Translations under genes and position numbers: made by a program
Part shown: positions 9,023 to 18,109 of the stretch, in pieces
How positions within the stretch are numbered: position 1 is the stretch's first letter
How the letters are laid out: the number at the start of each line of letters is the position of its first letter
Assembly: GCF_002008365.1 (NCBI RefSeq)
Contig: NZ_MRDL01000032.1
Span: forward strand, 62,001-126,000
Source of the DNA: Rhizobium leguminosarum bv. viciae USDA 2370
Lineage (GTDB): Bacteria; Pseudomonadota; Alphaproteobacteria; Rhizobiales; Rhizobiaceae
Reading direction: 5' to 3'
Length of the DNA stretch: 64,000 nucleotides
The notes under the pieces: model-generated
The model's database searches: none
The model's input: the letters and a program-made list of their open reading frames with translations, nothing else
What the model was told of the DNA's origin: nothing

Positions 9023-9036
9023 AACACTAAATAGTT

Positions 9037-9086
9037 AGAGCATGATGTCGCCCGAAAACCGCTCACACTTTTCGGCATCATGCTCT
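9037..9086. repeat. inverted repeat, mosaic element unit 2
   Basis: AGAGCATGATG (9037-9047) and CATCATGCTCT (9076-9086) are perfect 11-bp arms. The inner segment CCGAAAA and TTTTCGG also pairs. Typical of repeated rhizobial intergenic elements. Confidence 0.75.
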
Positions 9087-9148
9087 GATGCGTGTCGCCC
9101 AAAAGTGCGCAGCGGTTTCGTGATAAAAACATGCACAAATCAAAGACT

Positions 9149-9190
9149 TAAAGCGCGTCACATGAATCCGGATTGTCGCGGCGCGCTTTA
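9149..9190. repeat. inverted repeat, mosaic element unit 3
   Basis: TAAAGCGCG (9149-9157) pairs with CGCGCTTTA (9182-9190). The inner sequence (GTCACATGAATCC) is shared with the elements at 13676 and 41762. It lies 6 bases after the dnaE stop on the minus strand and may act as its transcript end. Confidence 0.7.
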
Positions 9191-9196
9191 GGCTGA

Positions 9197-12100
9197 TCAG
9201 ACAAGCTCGACGTCGACGACGCCGGGGGCGGCGCGAAGGGCGGCGGCGATCTCCGGCGTGATGCGGTATTTCTCCGGCAGCGCCACTTCCACCTCGCGTT
9301 TGCCCTCCTCCTTGATGACGATGAAGGAAACGAGGCCGTCGCCCTTGGCGTTCAAATGGCCGGCAACCATTCTCAGCGGTCCGGAATCGCGGACATAGAC
9401 GCGCAGCGCCTTTTGCATCTGCAGCGACTTTTCCTCCAGCGACTGGATCGTCTGGATGCGCAGGCCGATGCCCTCCGGCCGCTCCTCGCCCGTCGCCGTC
9501 AGCACGAAGGATTTGCCTGACTCCAACACGTCGCGATACTGGTTCAGCATTTCCGAAAACAGCACCGCTTCGAACTGGCCCGAAGAATCGGAGAAGACGA
9601 TGATGCCCATCTTGTTGCCGGTGCGAGTCTTGCGCTCCTGTTTGGAGATGACGGTGCCGGCAAGGCGCGCATTGGCCGCGCCCTGTTTGATGGCGGCGGA
9701 AAACTCGGCAAAGGTCTGCACCCGCATCTTCTGCAGGATGTTGTTGTAGGAATCGAGCGGGTGGGCTGTGAGATAGAAGCCCAGCACCTGGAATTCCTTG
9801 AGCAGCCGCTCGGAGGGGAGCCAGGGCGAGAACGGCGGCAGGGAGATCTTCTCAGGCCCCGACGTCAACGTACTGCCGAAAATGTCCGACTGGCCGCTCA
9901 GCTTGTTCTCCTGGGCGCGCTGGGCATAACCGAGAATGCGGTCGAGGCCGGCTGCTAGCTGGGCGCGGTCCAGGTCGAAACAATCGAAGGCGCCGGCATA
10001 GATCAGGCTTTCGAGCACGCGGCGATTGACCTGACGCGGATCGATGCGCAGGCAGAAATCCTCGATGCTGGCAAAGGGCTTGTCGCCACGCACCTCGACG
10101 ATATGGTCGACGGCGGATTCGCCGACGCCCTTGAGGGCGGCGAGCGCGTAATAGATGCGGTTGTTGCCGGTCTCGAAATGGCGGAAGGAGGTCTGCACCG
10201 AGGGCGCGATCACCTCGATGCCGAGGCGCTTGGCATCCTGGCGGAAATCATTGACCTTTTCCGTGTTGGACATGTCGAGCGTCATCGAGGCGGCGAGGAA
10301 TTCGACCGGATAATGCGCCTTCATGTAGGCCGTCTGGTAGGAGACGATGGCATAGGCGGCGGCATGCGACTTGTTGAAGCCGTAATTGGCGAACTTCGCC
10401 AGCAGTTCGAAGATATTGTCGGCCTGCGGCTTCGATACGCCATTCTTGACCGCGCCAACGACGAAGCGTTCGCGCTGCTGGTCCATCTCGGCCTTGATCT
10501 TCTTGCCCATGGCGCGACGCAGAAGGTCGGCTTCGCCCAGCGAATAGCCGGACAGCACCTGGGCGATCTGCATCACCTGTTCCTGGTAGACGATGACGCC
10601 CTGGGTTTCCTTGAGCAGGTGGTCGATCATCGGATGGATCGATTCCAGCTCTTCGTCGCCGTGCTTGCGGGCATTGTAGGTCGGGATGTTCTCCATCGGG
10701 CCGGGACGGTAGAGCGCCACCAGCGCGATGATGTCCTCGATGCAGTCCGGCTTCATGCCGATCAGCGCCTTGCGCATGCCTGCACTTTCCACCTGGAACA
10801 CGCCGACCGTCTCGCCGCGCGACAGCATCTCGTAGGTCTTCTTGTCGTCGAGAGGAATGGCTGCGAGATCGACCTTGACGCCGAGCTTGGCGACGAAATC
10901 GACCGCAACCTTCAGCACCGTCAGCGTCTTCAGGCCGAGGAAGTCGAACTTGACGAGGCCAGCCTGCTCCACCCATTTCATGTTGAATTGGGTGACCGGC
11001 ATGTCCGAGCGCGGATCGCGATACATCGGCACCAGCTTGGAAAGCGGCCGGTCGCCGATGACGATGCCGGCGGCATGGGTCGAGGCATGGCGGTAAAGCC
11101 CCTCGATCTTCTGGGCGATGTCGAGCAGCCGCGCGACAACAGGTTCTTTCGCCGCCTCCTCCTGCAGCTTCGGCTCTTCCTCGATCGCCTTGGACAGCGG
11201 CGTCGGATTGGCGGGATTGTTCGGCACGAGTTTGCAGATCTTGTCGACCTGGCCATAGGGCATTTCCAGCACGCGGCCGACGTCGCGAAGGGCGGCGCGC
11301 GCCTGCAATGAACCGAAGGTGATGATCTGCGCCACCTGCTCGCGGCCATACTTGGCCTGGACATAGCGGATCACCTCTTCGCGGCGATCCTGGCAGAAGT
11401 CGATGTCGAAGTCGGGCATCGAGACGCGTTCCGGATTGAGGAAGCGCTCGAACAGCAGCGAAAAACGCAGCGGATCGACGTCGGTGATCGTCAATGCATA
11501 GGCGACCAGCGAACCGGCGCCCGACCCGCGGCCGGGACCGACCGGAATGTCATGCTGCTTGGCCCATTTGATGAAGTCGGCAACGATCAGGAAGTAACCG
11601 GGGAAACGCATGCGCTCGATGACGCTGAGCTCGAATTCCAGCCGCTCGCGATAATCCTTCTCCTCGTAACCCGGCGACATGCCCAGCGTCGAAAGCCGCA
11701 TGTCCAGCCCTTCGACCGCCTGGCGGCGCAACTCGCTCGCCTCGGCGCGCTCGGCCTCCTCGGCATCGTCGGTGGCACCGGTGAAGCGCGGCAGGATCGG
11801 CTTTCGCGTCTTCAGCACGAAGGAGCAGCGCCTCGCGATCTCGATCGTATTTTCCAGCGCTTCCGGCAGGTCGGCGAAGAGCTTGGCCATTTCGGCCCGG
11901 CTCTTCAGATAATGATCCGGCGTCAGCCGGAAGCGGCTGTCGTCGGAGACGATGGCGTTGTGCGCGACCGCCATCAGCGCATCATGGGCGTCGTAATCGT
12001 CGCGTGTCGGAAAGAAAGCCTCGTTGGTCGCAACCAGCGGCAGGTCGTGGGCATAGGCGAGCCCGACAATCTTCTGTTCGTGCCGCTTGTCGTAAGTGCC

Positions 12101-12694
12101 GTGCCGCTGCAGCTCGACATAGAGCCTGTCGCCGAAGAGACGCTTCAGCGTGAGCAGCCGGGCTTCCGCCTGAGCGGGATGGCCTTCCTTGATCGCCACG
12201 TCGACCGGCCCGGTCAGGGCGCCGGTCAATGCGATCAGCCCTTCCGTGCCTGCCTCCTCCAGCCAGGAGGCGCTGATATGAACGGCCTGATTGCTCTCGC
12301 CGCCGAGATAGGCGCGGCTGACGAGATCGACCAGCCTTTCGTAACCGGCATCCGTCGCAGCGAGAAGAACGATCGCCGGCAGCTTGACCAGGGCCTGCTG
12401 GCCACCGCGCTTTTCCGTTTCCAACCCGTCTTCCATGTCGATCGAGACCTGACAGCCGATGATCGGCTGCAGGCCGTCCTCCATCGCCTTCTGGGAGAAT
12501 TCGAGGGCAACGAACAGATTGTTGGTGTCGGTAATCGCAATTGCCGGCTGGCTGTCGCCGGTCGCCTTGTAGAGAATCTTCTTCAGCGGCAGTGCGCCCT
12601 CGAGGAGCGAATAGGCGGAATGGACCCTCAGGTGGATGAAGCCCGGCGTGCCGCCGGTCGCCTCACCCGTTGAACCCTTTGCCGTATCCGCCAT
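9197..12694 (-). CDS. dnaE: DNA polymerase III alpha subunit
   Basis: A 1165-residue replicative polymerase, the normal DnaE1 length. The N-terminal PHP domain begins FIHLRVHSAYSLLEGAL (about residue 20). The catalytic core has PDFDIDFCQDRR (about 430-442) with the three aspartates, and the fingers/HhH segments follow. An OB fold is visible near ARLAGTVISKQERKTRTGNK (about 1020-1040). ATG 12694 (MADTAKGST) is preceded by GGGAAGG; the TTG five codons upstream lies inside that site and was rejected. It is the main DNA synthesis enzyme and is transcribed away from the SOS peptide gene upstream. Confidence 0.95.
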   Translation of the reverse strand: MADTAKGSTGEATGGTPGFIHLRVHSAYSLLEGALPLKKILYKATGDSQPAIAITDTNNLFVALEFSQKAMEDGLQPIIGCQVSIDMEDGLETEKRGGQQALVKLPAIVLLAATDAGYERLVDLVSRAYLGGESNQAVHISASWLEEAGTEGLIALTGALTGPVDVAIKEGHPAQAEARLLTLKRLFGDRLYVELQRHGTYDKRHEQKIVGLAYAHDLPLVATNEAFFPTRDDYDAHDALMAVAHNAIVSDDSRFRLTPDHYLKSRAEMAKLFADLPEALENTIEIARRCSFVLKTRKPILPRFTGATDDAEEAERAEASELRRQAVEGLDMRLSTLGMSPGYEEKDYRERLEFELSVIERMRFPGYFLIVADFIKWAKQHDIPVGPGRGSGAGSLVAYALTITDVDPLRFSLLFERFLNPERVSMPDFDIDFCQDRREEVIRYVQAKYGREQVAQIITFGSLQARAALRDVGRVLEMPYGQVDKICKLVPNNPANPTPLSKAIEEEPKLQEEAAKEPVVARLLDIAQKIEGLYRHASTHAAGIVIGDRPLSKLVPMYRDPRSDMPVTQFNMKWVEQAGLVKFDFLGLKTLTVLKVAVDFVAKLGVKVDLAAIPLDDKKTYEMLSRGETVGVFQVESAGMRKALIGMKPDCIEDIIALVALYRPGPMENIPTYNARKHGDEELESIHPMIDHLLKETQGVIVYQEQVMQIAQVLSGYSLGEADLLRRAMGKKIKAEMDQQRERFVVGAVKNGVSKPQADNIFELLAKFANYGFNKSHAAAYAIVSYQTAYMKAHYPVEFLAASMTLDMSNTEKVNDFRQDAKRLGIEVIAPSVQTSFRHFETGNNRIYYALAALKGVGESAVDHIVEVRGDKPFASIEDFCLRIDPRQVNRRVLESLIYAGAFDCFDLDRAQLAAGLDRILGYAQRAQENKLSGQSDIFGSTLTSGPEKISLPPFSPWLPSERLLKEFQVLGFYLTAHPLDSYNNILQKMRVQTFAEFSAAIKQGAANARLAGTVISKQERKTRTGNKMGIIVFSDSSGQFEAVLFSEMLNQYRDVLESGKSFVLTATGEERPEGIGLRIQTIQSLEEKSLQMQKALRVYVRDSGPLRMVAGHLNAKGDGLVSFIVIKEEGKREVEVALPEKYRITPEIAAALRAAPGVVDVELV

Positions 12695-12776
12695 GACATG
12701 CCTTCCCAATCACCCGAATGAATCGGACGCATTGTCGGCATAGAGGGCGATGATGTCCAGAAGAAGTCCCGCATCC

Positions 12777-12801
12777 GGACCGCATGATGACCATGCGGTC
12801 C
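12777..12801. repeat. inverted repeat downstream of the 28-residue peptide gene
   Basis: GGACCGCATG (12777-12786) pairs with CATGCGGTCC (12792-12801) around five bases. There is no T-run, so a factor-independent terminator is doubtful; it may be an mRNA-stabilising stem for the peptide transcript. Confidence 0.5.
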
Positions 12802-12811
12802 CCTGAAAACT

Positions 12812-12898
12812 TTAGAGCGCCATGACGATGAGCGAGAAGCTGGCAACGAACATTGCGATGGAGGTGAATGCTGCGATATCACGGATCATGTCAGTCAT
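12812..12898 (-). CDS. 28-residue membrane peptide under LexA control (SidA-like)
   Basis: An ATG with an excellent ribosome site (AAAGGAGAGCCCG) opens a 28-codon frame: MTDMIRDIAAFTSI, then AMFVASFSLIVMAL and TAA. After a short polar head with one Arg and two Asp, residues 9-28 form one continuous hydrophobic helix, so a single-pass inner-membrane peptide is expected. A LexA operator lies 34 bases upstream of the start. Caulobacter SidA is a 29-residue, LexA-controlled inner-membrane peptide that blocks division through FtsW/FtsN; size, topology and control all match, but I claim resemblance, not proven homology. It is too short for usual gene finders. The function is inferred. Confidence 0.65.
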   Translation of the reverse strand: MTDMIRDIAAFTSIAMFVASFSLIVMAL

Positions 12899-12931
12899 CG
12901 GGCTCTCCTTTACTCGTTATGTTTTCACTTT

Positions 12932-12946
12932 GTTCCATGTATGTTC
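12932..12946 (-). promoter_or_regulatory. LexA operator (SOS box) of the 28-residue peptide gene
   Basis: GTTCCATGTATGTTC is an exact GTTC-N7-GTTC (GAAC-N7-GAAC on the coding strand). A strong -35 hexamer TTGACA (12950-12955, minus strand) lies 3 bases upstream, so the operator covers the promoter spacer and -10 region. Confidence 0.8.
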
Positions 12947-13131
12947 TATTGTCAACAGGAATCTTTTCCTTCTTTCTTGTGTTTGAAAAATGCCGGGATG
13001 CGCACCTTCGAATCGCTGGGAGCCAGTACCCGATGATATGGGCGGCAGCTGTCCCTTCTGGCCTGCCACAGATCGGTCATGGCGCCTAGACGGCCAGCCT
13101 CCTCGAGGCGACCCGTTTATTTCAAATCTTT

Positions 13132-13146
13132 GTTCCTCTTTTGTTC
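13132..13146 (+). promoter_or_regulatory. LexA operator (SOS box) of the DUF5680 gene
   Basis: GTTCCTCTTTTGTTC is an exact GTTC-N7-GTTC, 52 bases before the ATG at 13199 and 185 bases from the operator of the divergent peptide gene. Exact -10/-35 boxes are not clear. Confidence 0.72.
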
Positions 13147-13198
13147 TTTACACCTCGCAGCATATTTGCCAGCATCCAGCCAAGAAGAGGAGAACGAG

Positions 13199-13663
13199 AT
13201 GTTCGATATTCCGATGCTGAACGAATTCGTCGTGGAGGCGAAGGCTGCGACCTATGTCGGCGGCGGCGTGGCGCGCGTACCCTGCCGGCCGAGCTCCCAC
13301 GATATCGGTTACGAACGCGGCGACTGGCGCTATCTCGACAGCTATTTCGGCGGCACCGATTTCGCTGGACAGGAGGTGGTGTGGCTTGCCGACGAGCCCA
13401 TCTGGGCGATGAATTATTTCGGCTGCGTCATCGCGCCGAAGCTCATCGACGGCACAGTAGCCGGGACGGTGATCAAGGCTGCACTTTCGGCGATGTATCG
13501 AGAGGGCCGATTTCTTGGCGGAATGGAATTCGACCATCCGTTCGGCCGCTATCTCGATCGCAACGAAGGCGGCTGCGAGCGGTTCAGCGGCCACGAATGC
13601 ATCATGGTCGGCGGCCAGAAGGCCTATGCGCTTGATTATCGCGGCGGGCTGATCGTGCCCTGA
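13199..13663 (+). CDS. DUF5680 domain protein, probably SOS-induced
   Basis: A 154-residue soluble protein that fits DUF5680 over its whole length: FVVEAKAATYVGGG near the N-terminus, then SSHDIGY, DSYFGGTDFAGQE, IWAMNYFG and the closing YALDYRGGLIVP. The family occurs alone or fused to helix-turn-helix domains in many bacteria and has no assigned function. No HTH is present here. ATG 13199 is preceded by AAGAGGAGAACGAG, a strong ribosome site; a start 120 bases upstream in the same frame would lie before the LexA operator and was rejected. The LexA operator implies a role during DNA damage, which I have not seen described for the family. Confidence 0.78.
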   Translation: MFDIPMLNEFVVEAKAATYVGGGVARVPCRPSSHDIGYERGDWRYLDSYFGGTDFAGQEVVWLADEPIWAMNYFGCVIAPKLIDGTVAGTVIKAALSAMYREGRFLGGMEFDHPFGRYLDRNEGGCERFSGHECIMVGGQKAYALDYRGGLIVP

Positions 13664-13675
13664 TCACAGCCTTAA

Positions 13676-13774
13676 AGCGCATCGCGTCAATCTGGATTCA
13701 TGCGATGCACATTAAGTCTCTGATTTATGCATGTCGTTATCCCAAAACCACTGCAGGCTTTTGGGCGACATGCA
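13676..13774. repeat. two-hairpin mosaic element abutting lolD
   Basis: An AAAGCGC-headed unit (13674-13712) is followed by a long hairpin: TGCATGTCG...CCCAAAA (13728-13747) pairs with TTTTGGG-CGACATGCA (13759-13774). The hairpin ends one base before the lolD stop codon. Both units recur at 41762-41857, and the first resembles 9149-9190. Confidence 0.75.
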
Positions 13775-14458
13775 TCAGAAATCGACGATCTTGCCGTCGG
13801 AGATCGTCACGCGCCGGTCCATGCGGCGGGCGAGCTCGTGATTATGGGTGGCGATGACGGCAGCAAGGCCGGACTGGCGCACCAACGCTTCCAGCGCATC
13901 GAAGACGTAGCTTGCCGTTTCGGGATCGAGATTGCCGGTCGGCTCGTCGGCAAGAAGAAGAGTCGGCGCATTGGCGACGGCACGGGCAATCGCAACACGC
14001 TGCTGCTCGCCGCCGGAAAGCTCGCCCGGGCGATGCGAGCCACGATGGCCGATGCGCATATAATCGAGAAGCTGGCCGGCCCGCTCTCCGGCTTCCTTCC
14101 AGGACAGCCCGGCGATCAGCTGCGGCATCATGATATTTTCGAGCGCCGAGAATTCCGGCAGCAGGTGATGGAACTGGTAGACGAAGCCGATTTCACTGCG
14201 GCGGATCGCAGTGCGTTTCTCGTCGCTCAGGCCGTCACAGGCATGGCCGTTGATGTTAACTTCACCGCCGTCCGGATGCTCCAGCAGGCCGGCGATATGC
14301 AGCAGCGTCGATTTGCCGGTGCCGGAGGGCGCGACAAGAGCGACGATCTCGCCCTTCGACATCGAAAAATCCGCGCCCTTCAGGATCGGGAGCAGCGTAT
14401 GGCCCTGCCCGTATTGGCGCTCGACGCCGGTAAGCTTGAGAACGACGTTGCGATTCAT
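13775..14458 (-). CDS. lolD: lipoprotein-releasing ABC transporter ATPase LolD
   Basis: A 227-residue ABC ATPase. Walker A reads APSGTGKST (about 42-50, with Ala replacing the usual first Gly), the signature is [14 protein letters not shown], Walker B is [12 protein letters not shown] and the H-loop histidine is in ATHNHEL. The short MacB/LolD layout and the FtsX-type permease immediately upstream (14 bases) identify it as the ATPase that powers release of outer-membrane lipoproteins from the inner membrane to LolA. A mosaic repeat directly follows the stop. Confidence 0.9.
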   Translation of the reverse strand: MNRNVVLKLTGVERQYGQGHTLLPILKGADFSMSKGEIVALVAPSGTGKSTLLHIAGLLEHPDGGEVNINGHACDGLSDEKRTAIRRSEIGFVYQFHHLLPEFSALENIMMPQLIAGLSWKEAGERAGQLLDYMRIGHRGSHRPGELSGGEQQRVAIARAVANAPTLLLADEPTGNLDPETASYVFDALEALVRQSGLAAVIATHNHELARRMDRRVTISDGKIVDF

Positions 14459-14472
14459 GAAGGCGGCATTCC

Positions 14473-15777
14473 TTATTCGTAGCGCAGGGCCTGCACCGGA
14501 TCGAGCCTGGAGGCACGCCAGGCCGGGAAAATGGTCGCGATGAAGGAGAGCGTCAGCGCCATGACGACGATCGAGATCGTTTCGCTGAGATCCATCTCGG
14601 CCGGCAGCTGGCTGAGGAAATAGACCTGTGGATTGAAGAGCACGGTGCCTGAGATCCAGGAGAAGAACTGGCGGATGGATTCGATGTTGACGCAGACGAG
14701 GACGCCGAGCAGAACACCGGCAATGGTACCCACGATGCCGATCGCCGCCCCGGTCATGAAGAAGATGCGCATGATCGCACCGGCGCTGGCGCCCATGGTG
14801 CGCAGGATGGCGATATCGCTGCCCTTATCCTTCACCAGCATGATGAGGCCGGAGATGATGTTCAGAGCCGCCACGAGCACGATCAGCGTCAGGATCATGA
14901 ACATGACGTTGCGCTCGACCTGCAGCGCCGAGAAGAAGGTCTGGTTGCGCTGGCGCCAGTCGGTGATGGCGATCTGGCGGCCGGCTGCCTCCTCCACCTT
15001 GGGCCTTAGATTGTCAATATCGTCGGGGTTGTCGACGAAGAGCTCGATCGACTGCACCAGTCCCTCGGCATTGAAAAAGAGCTGCGCTTCCTCGAGCGGC
15101 ATGAAGATGATCGAGGAGTCATATTCCGACATGCCGATCTCGAAGAGCCCTGAGATCTTGTAGGACTTGATGCGCGGATTGACGCCCATCGGCGTGATGT
15201 CGCCTTCCGGCGAGGTCAGCGTGATGAGGTCGCCGACGCGCAGACCGAGCTGGTCGGCCATGCGGGTGCCGATCAGCACGCCTTCGCCGGAGGCATAACC
15301 CACCATGTCGCCTGATTTGATGTTGTCGGAGATCGTCTTGAGCTTGGTCAGGTCCTCGGCGCGCGCGCCACGCACCAGCGCACCGGTGCTGCCGCCGGCC
15401 TGGGCGGAGGCGAGCACCTGGCCTTCCACCAGGGGTAGCGCCATCTTGATGCCGGGTACGGCGGCGAGCTTGCCGCTGAGGACAGGATAATCGGTGAAGG
15501 GGCCGTCGACCGGCTGGACGATCATGTGGCCGTTGATGCCGAGAATACGCGAGACGAGTTCGGTGCGGAAGCCGTTCATCACGGCCATGACGATGATCAG
15601 CGTCGCAACACCCAGCATGATGCCGACGAAGGAGAAGCCGGCGATGACTGAAATGAAGGCCTCCTTGCGGCGGGCGCGCAGATAACGCCACGCCACGAGG
15701 CGTTCAAAGGTGGAAAATGGCTTGCCAGCCGGACCCAAGCCGGATTTTGAACTCCGGTCCACTGCTGCCTCTGCCAT
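14473..15777 (-). CDS. lipoprotein-releasing permease LolC/LolE
   Basis: A 434-residue FtsX-family permease with four membrane segments: one near the N-terminus (about 40-65) after the short motif [18 protein letters not shown], then a large periplasmic MacB-like domain, and three clustered near the C-terminus (about 285-420). The spacing and the YLRAR motif are those of LolC/LolE. Many alphaproteobacteria have one such permease acting as a homodimer with LolD, and only one is seen here, so a LolF-type homodimer is plausible. It lies 14 bases downstream of proS and is probably in the same unit (proS-lolC/E-lolD). Confidence 0.88.
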   Translation of the reverse strand: MAEAAVDRSSKSGLGPAGKPFSTFERLVAWRYLRARRKEAFISVIAGFSFVGIMLGVATLIIVMAVMNGFRTELVSRILGINGHMIVQPVDGPFTDYPVLSGKLAAVPGIKMALPLVEGQVLASAQAGGSTGALVRGARAEDLTKLKTISDNIKSGDMVGYASGEGVLIGTRMADQLGLRVGDLITLTSPEGDITPMGVNPRIKSYKISGLFEIGMSEYDSSIIFMPLEEAQLFFNAEGLVQSIELFVDNPDDIDNLRPKVEEAAGRQIAITDWRQRNQTFFSALQVERNVMFMILTLIVLVAALNIISGLIMLVKDKGSDIAILRTMGASAGAIMRIFFMTGAAIGIVGTIAGVLLGVLVCVNIESIRQFFSWISGTVLFNPQVYFLSQLPAEMDLSETISIVVMALTLSFIATIFPAWRASRLDPVQALRYE

Positions 15778-15791
15778 TTCGCCTCCGTTTC

Positions 15792-17114
15792 CTAAGCCAC
15801 AAACCGATTGATCGCCGCTTCGATGGTCATCGTTTCGCGGGCGCCGGTCTTGCGGTCTTTCACCTCAACTTCGCCGTTTGCGACCGCGCGCGGGCCGGCG
15901 ATGATCTGGACAGGCACACCGATCAAGTCGGCGGTCGCGAATTTGGTGCCGGCCCGGTCGTCGGTATCGTCGTAGAGCACATCCTTGCCGGCCTTGGTCA
16001 GCGCGGCATAGATCAGCTCGCAGGTATCGTCGCAGGCCTGATCGCCCGCCTTCATGTTGATCACAACGATATCGAAGGGCGCGACCGATGCCGGCCAGAT
16101 GATTCCGTTATCATCATGCGATGCTTCGATGATGGCGGGAACAAGGCGTGTCGGGCCGATACCGTAGGAACCCATGTGAACGAAGTGTTCCTTGCCATCA
16201 GGTCCCTGCACTTTCGCGCCCATCGGCTCGGAATATTTCGTGCCGAAATAGAAGATATGGCCGACCTCGATGCCGCGTGCCGACAGGCGGTCGCCTTCGG
16301 GAACGGCGTTGAAGGCCGCCTCGTCGTGCATTTCCGAGGTCGCCGCATAGAGCGAGGTCCACTTGTCGAAGATCGCCTGCAAACCCTCGACACTGTCGAA
16401 ATCGGTATGTTCACCAGGAATATCGAAATCGACGAAATCCTTATGGCAGAAGACCTCGGATTCGCCCGTGTCGGCGAGGATGATGAATTCATGGCTGAGC
16501 TTGCCGCCGATCGGGCCGGTGTCGGCGCGCATCGGTATGGCGCGCAGGCCGAGCCGGTCGAAGGTTCTGAGATAGGCGGCGAACATCTTGTTATAGGAAT
16601 GCTCCGCCCCTTCGCGCGTCAGATCGAAGGAATAGGCATCCTTCATCATGAATTCGCGCGAGCGCATGGTGCCGAAGCGCGGACGGATCTCGTCACGGAA
16701 CTTCAGCTGGATATGATAGAGATTAAGCGGCAGGTCCTTGTAGGACTTGATGGAGGAGCGGAAAATATCCGTCACCATCTCTTCGTTGGTGGGGCCGTAG
16801 AGCATCGGCCGATCCTGACGGTCCTTGATGCGCAGCATCTCCTTGCCGTAGGCGTCATAGCGGCCGCTTTCCTGCCAGAGCTCGGCCGATTGCAGGGTCG
16901 GCATCGAAAGCTCGATGGCGCCGGCACGGTTCTGCTCCTCGCGGATAATGGCGTTGACCTTGTCCAACACGCGTTTGCCCAGCGGCAACCAGGAATAGAT
17001 GCCCTGTGACTGCTGGCGGATCATGCCGGCGCGCAGCATCAGCCGGTGCGAGACGATTTCCGCCTCCTTGGGATTTTCCTTGAGGATGGGCATGAAATAA
17101 CGGGACAGACGCAT
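15792..17114 (-). CDS. proS: prolyl-tRNA synthetase, short alphaproteobacterial form
   Basis: A 440-residue class II aminoacyl-tRNA synthetase from [18 protein letters not shown]. Motif 2 is visible in [16 protein letters not shown], motif 3 in [14 protein letters not shown], followed by the anticodon-binding domain ([13 protein letters not shown] onwards). It lacks the roughly 180-residue editing insertion of the E. coli enzyme, as is normal for alphaproteobacteria, so mischarged Ala-tRNA(Pro) would need a separate editing protein. The frame is open 44 codons further upstream, but ATG 17114 matches the family start. The predicted promoter at 17289 implies a long leader of about 165 bases. 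Confidence 0.93.
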   Translation of the reverse strand: MRLSRYFMPILKENPKEAEIVSHRLMLRAGMIRQQSQGIYSWLPLGKRVLDKVNAIIREEQNRAGAIELSMPTLQSAELWQESGRYDAYGKEMLRIKDRQDRPMLYGPTNEEMVTDIFRSSIKSYKDLPLNLYHIQLKFRDEIRPRFGTMRSREFMMKDAYSFDLTREGAEHSYNKMFAAYLRTFDRLGLRAIPMRADTGPIGGKLSHEFIILADTGESEVFCHKDFVDFDIPGEHTDFDSVEGLQAIFDKWTSLYAATSEMHDEAAFNAVPEGDRLSARGIEVGHIFYFGTKYSEPMGAKVQGPDGKEHFVHMGSYGIGPTRLVPAIIEASHDDNGIIWPASVAPFDIVVINMKAGDQACDDTCELIYAALTKAGKDVLYDDTDDRAGTKFATADLIGVPVQIIAGPRAVANGEVEVKDRKTGARETMTIEAAINRFVA

Positions 17115-17288
17115 GGCGGATTCCGGAGCAGTTGAGATCCCGCGGCAGGCGGAATCGAAGGCGAGTGTTGATGTGGGAGCGTTCATAGCCGCTTCGCGGC
17201 AGGAAGGAAACCCGCAACGGATGTCGGCAACCTCCCGGAAGCGCATGTTCGCACCCGCAAAATGGAAGGGCGTGAAAAAGCGCGTGTT

Positions 17289-17317
17289 TATAAGGACTTG
17301 AACGAAAATCTTGTCAA
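17289..17317 (-). promoter_or_regulatory. putative proS promoter
   Basis: On the minus strand TTGACA (12-17 of 17300s, i.e. 17312-17317) and CTTATA (17289-17294) are separated by 17 bases, close to the rhizobial housekeeping consensus CTTGAC-N17-CTATAT. Confidence 0.65.
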
Positions 17318-17361
17318 CAGAAAAATTTTGCTAGAGTGTAGCAAAAATGCAAAAAAAGCTG

Positions 17362-17389
17362 ATGACAAAGCCCAATGTTTGAGCTAGTT
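17362..17389 (+). promoter_or_regulatory. putative promoter of the alpha-r9-type sRNA
   Basis: ATGACA (17362-17367) and CTAGTT (17384-17389) are 16 bases apart. This would start transcription near 17396, which leaves an RNA of about 145 bases up to the terminator T-run. Confidence 0.45.
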
Positions 17390-17395
17390 TTAGCT

Positions 17396-17540
17396 CACAA
17401 AACAGGCAGGGAGTTAAATTCTTGCCGAATTCGCGGTCAAGTCTTGGGAGGATCAGATCTTAGGCGCGCTCGTCGCAGCCCCGGCAACGGTTACAGATCA
17501 CGCGATACTTAAAACAAGGCTTTTAGCCTTGTTTTTTTTT
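17396..17540 (+). ncRNA. alpha-r9 (Smr9C/Sra32)-type small RNA
   Basis: The 3' end is a textbook terminator: AAAACAAGGCT, loop TTT, AGCCTTGTTTT and nine T residues (17511-17540). In Sinorhizobium meliloti the trans-acting sRNA Smr9C, about 149 bases, is encoded between a DUF1467-type gene and proS. Here the same two neighbours flank the element, and terminator minus 145 bases falls on a plausible promoter. Strand, size and synteny therefore agree. Sequence homology to the family could not be tested. The 5' end is an estimate. Confidence 0.7.
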
Positions 17541-17702
17541 GGCATTTCGGCCTCGCCCCATCCAAAAGTCCCGCCGACTTCCGTAACGGGATGATCCTCA
17601 TTCCGTTACGCGAGCTCTTTGCCGCAACAGCATGACGCTGGTATGACGAAGTTCGCTTTCATTAAGCTTGCATCTGCTCAAAGTTTGAGCAAAAGCCACA
17701 GT

Positions 17703-17978
17703 TCAATAGAAGCTGGGGCCGAGTTGCGGCAGTGCGTCGAAGCCCCAGCCGAAATAGGTGTCGCAGACATACCATAGGCCGTAGATCAGAGCCGAAATCA
17801 GCGTCGTCAGTGAAAACACGAAAGCAGCGCGAAACCGGGTGGGCGCGCTCGGAACGGTGCCGAGCACCACGTCGTTGTCGTCCGCCTGGGTGCGCAGGCC
17901 GATCGGCAGGACGGCAAAAAGCGTCATCCACCAGATGATGAAGTAGACGGCAAATCCCTGAAGAAAGATCTGGAGCAT
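17703..17978 (-). CDS. DUF1467 family membrane protein
   Basis: A 91-residue protein with two hydrophobic helices (about residues 5-27 and 50-73) separated by a polar loop containing LGTVPSAPTRFR. The pattern WWMTLFAVLPIGLRTQ is characteristic of DUF1467, a small alphaproteobacterial inner-membrane family of unknown role. It is the last gene of the minus-strand block that begins with nuoA, 131 bases after mce. The ATG is preceded by AACGGGAACCAT-type sequence with only a weak ribosome site. Confidence 0.75.
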   Translation of the reverse strand: MLQIFLQGFAVYFIIWWMTLFAVLPIGLRTQADDNDVVLGTVPSAPTRFRAAFVFSLTTLISALIYGLWYVCDTYFGWGFDALPQLGPSFY

Positions 17979-18109
17979 TATGGTTCCCGTTGATGCCGCG
18001 CTGATATCGCGTCCTTATACGGCGGAATGGCGACCAACTCAAAGCAGGCGAAGCGTTTAACCGCCTTCTGGTCACTCTGCCGCAGCAGGGCTATCACTCT
18101 GCCGCAGGC

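Noticed and set aside
17115..17246. A longer proS start (44 extra codons)
   Set aside because: The added residues have no similarity to any ProS N-terminus; MRLSRYFMP is the usual family start. The extra frame is probably leader RNA.
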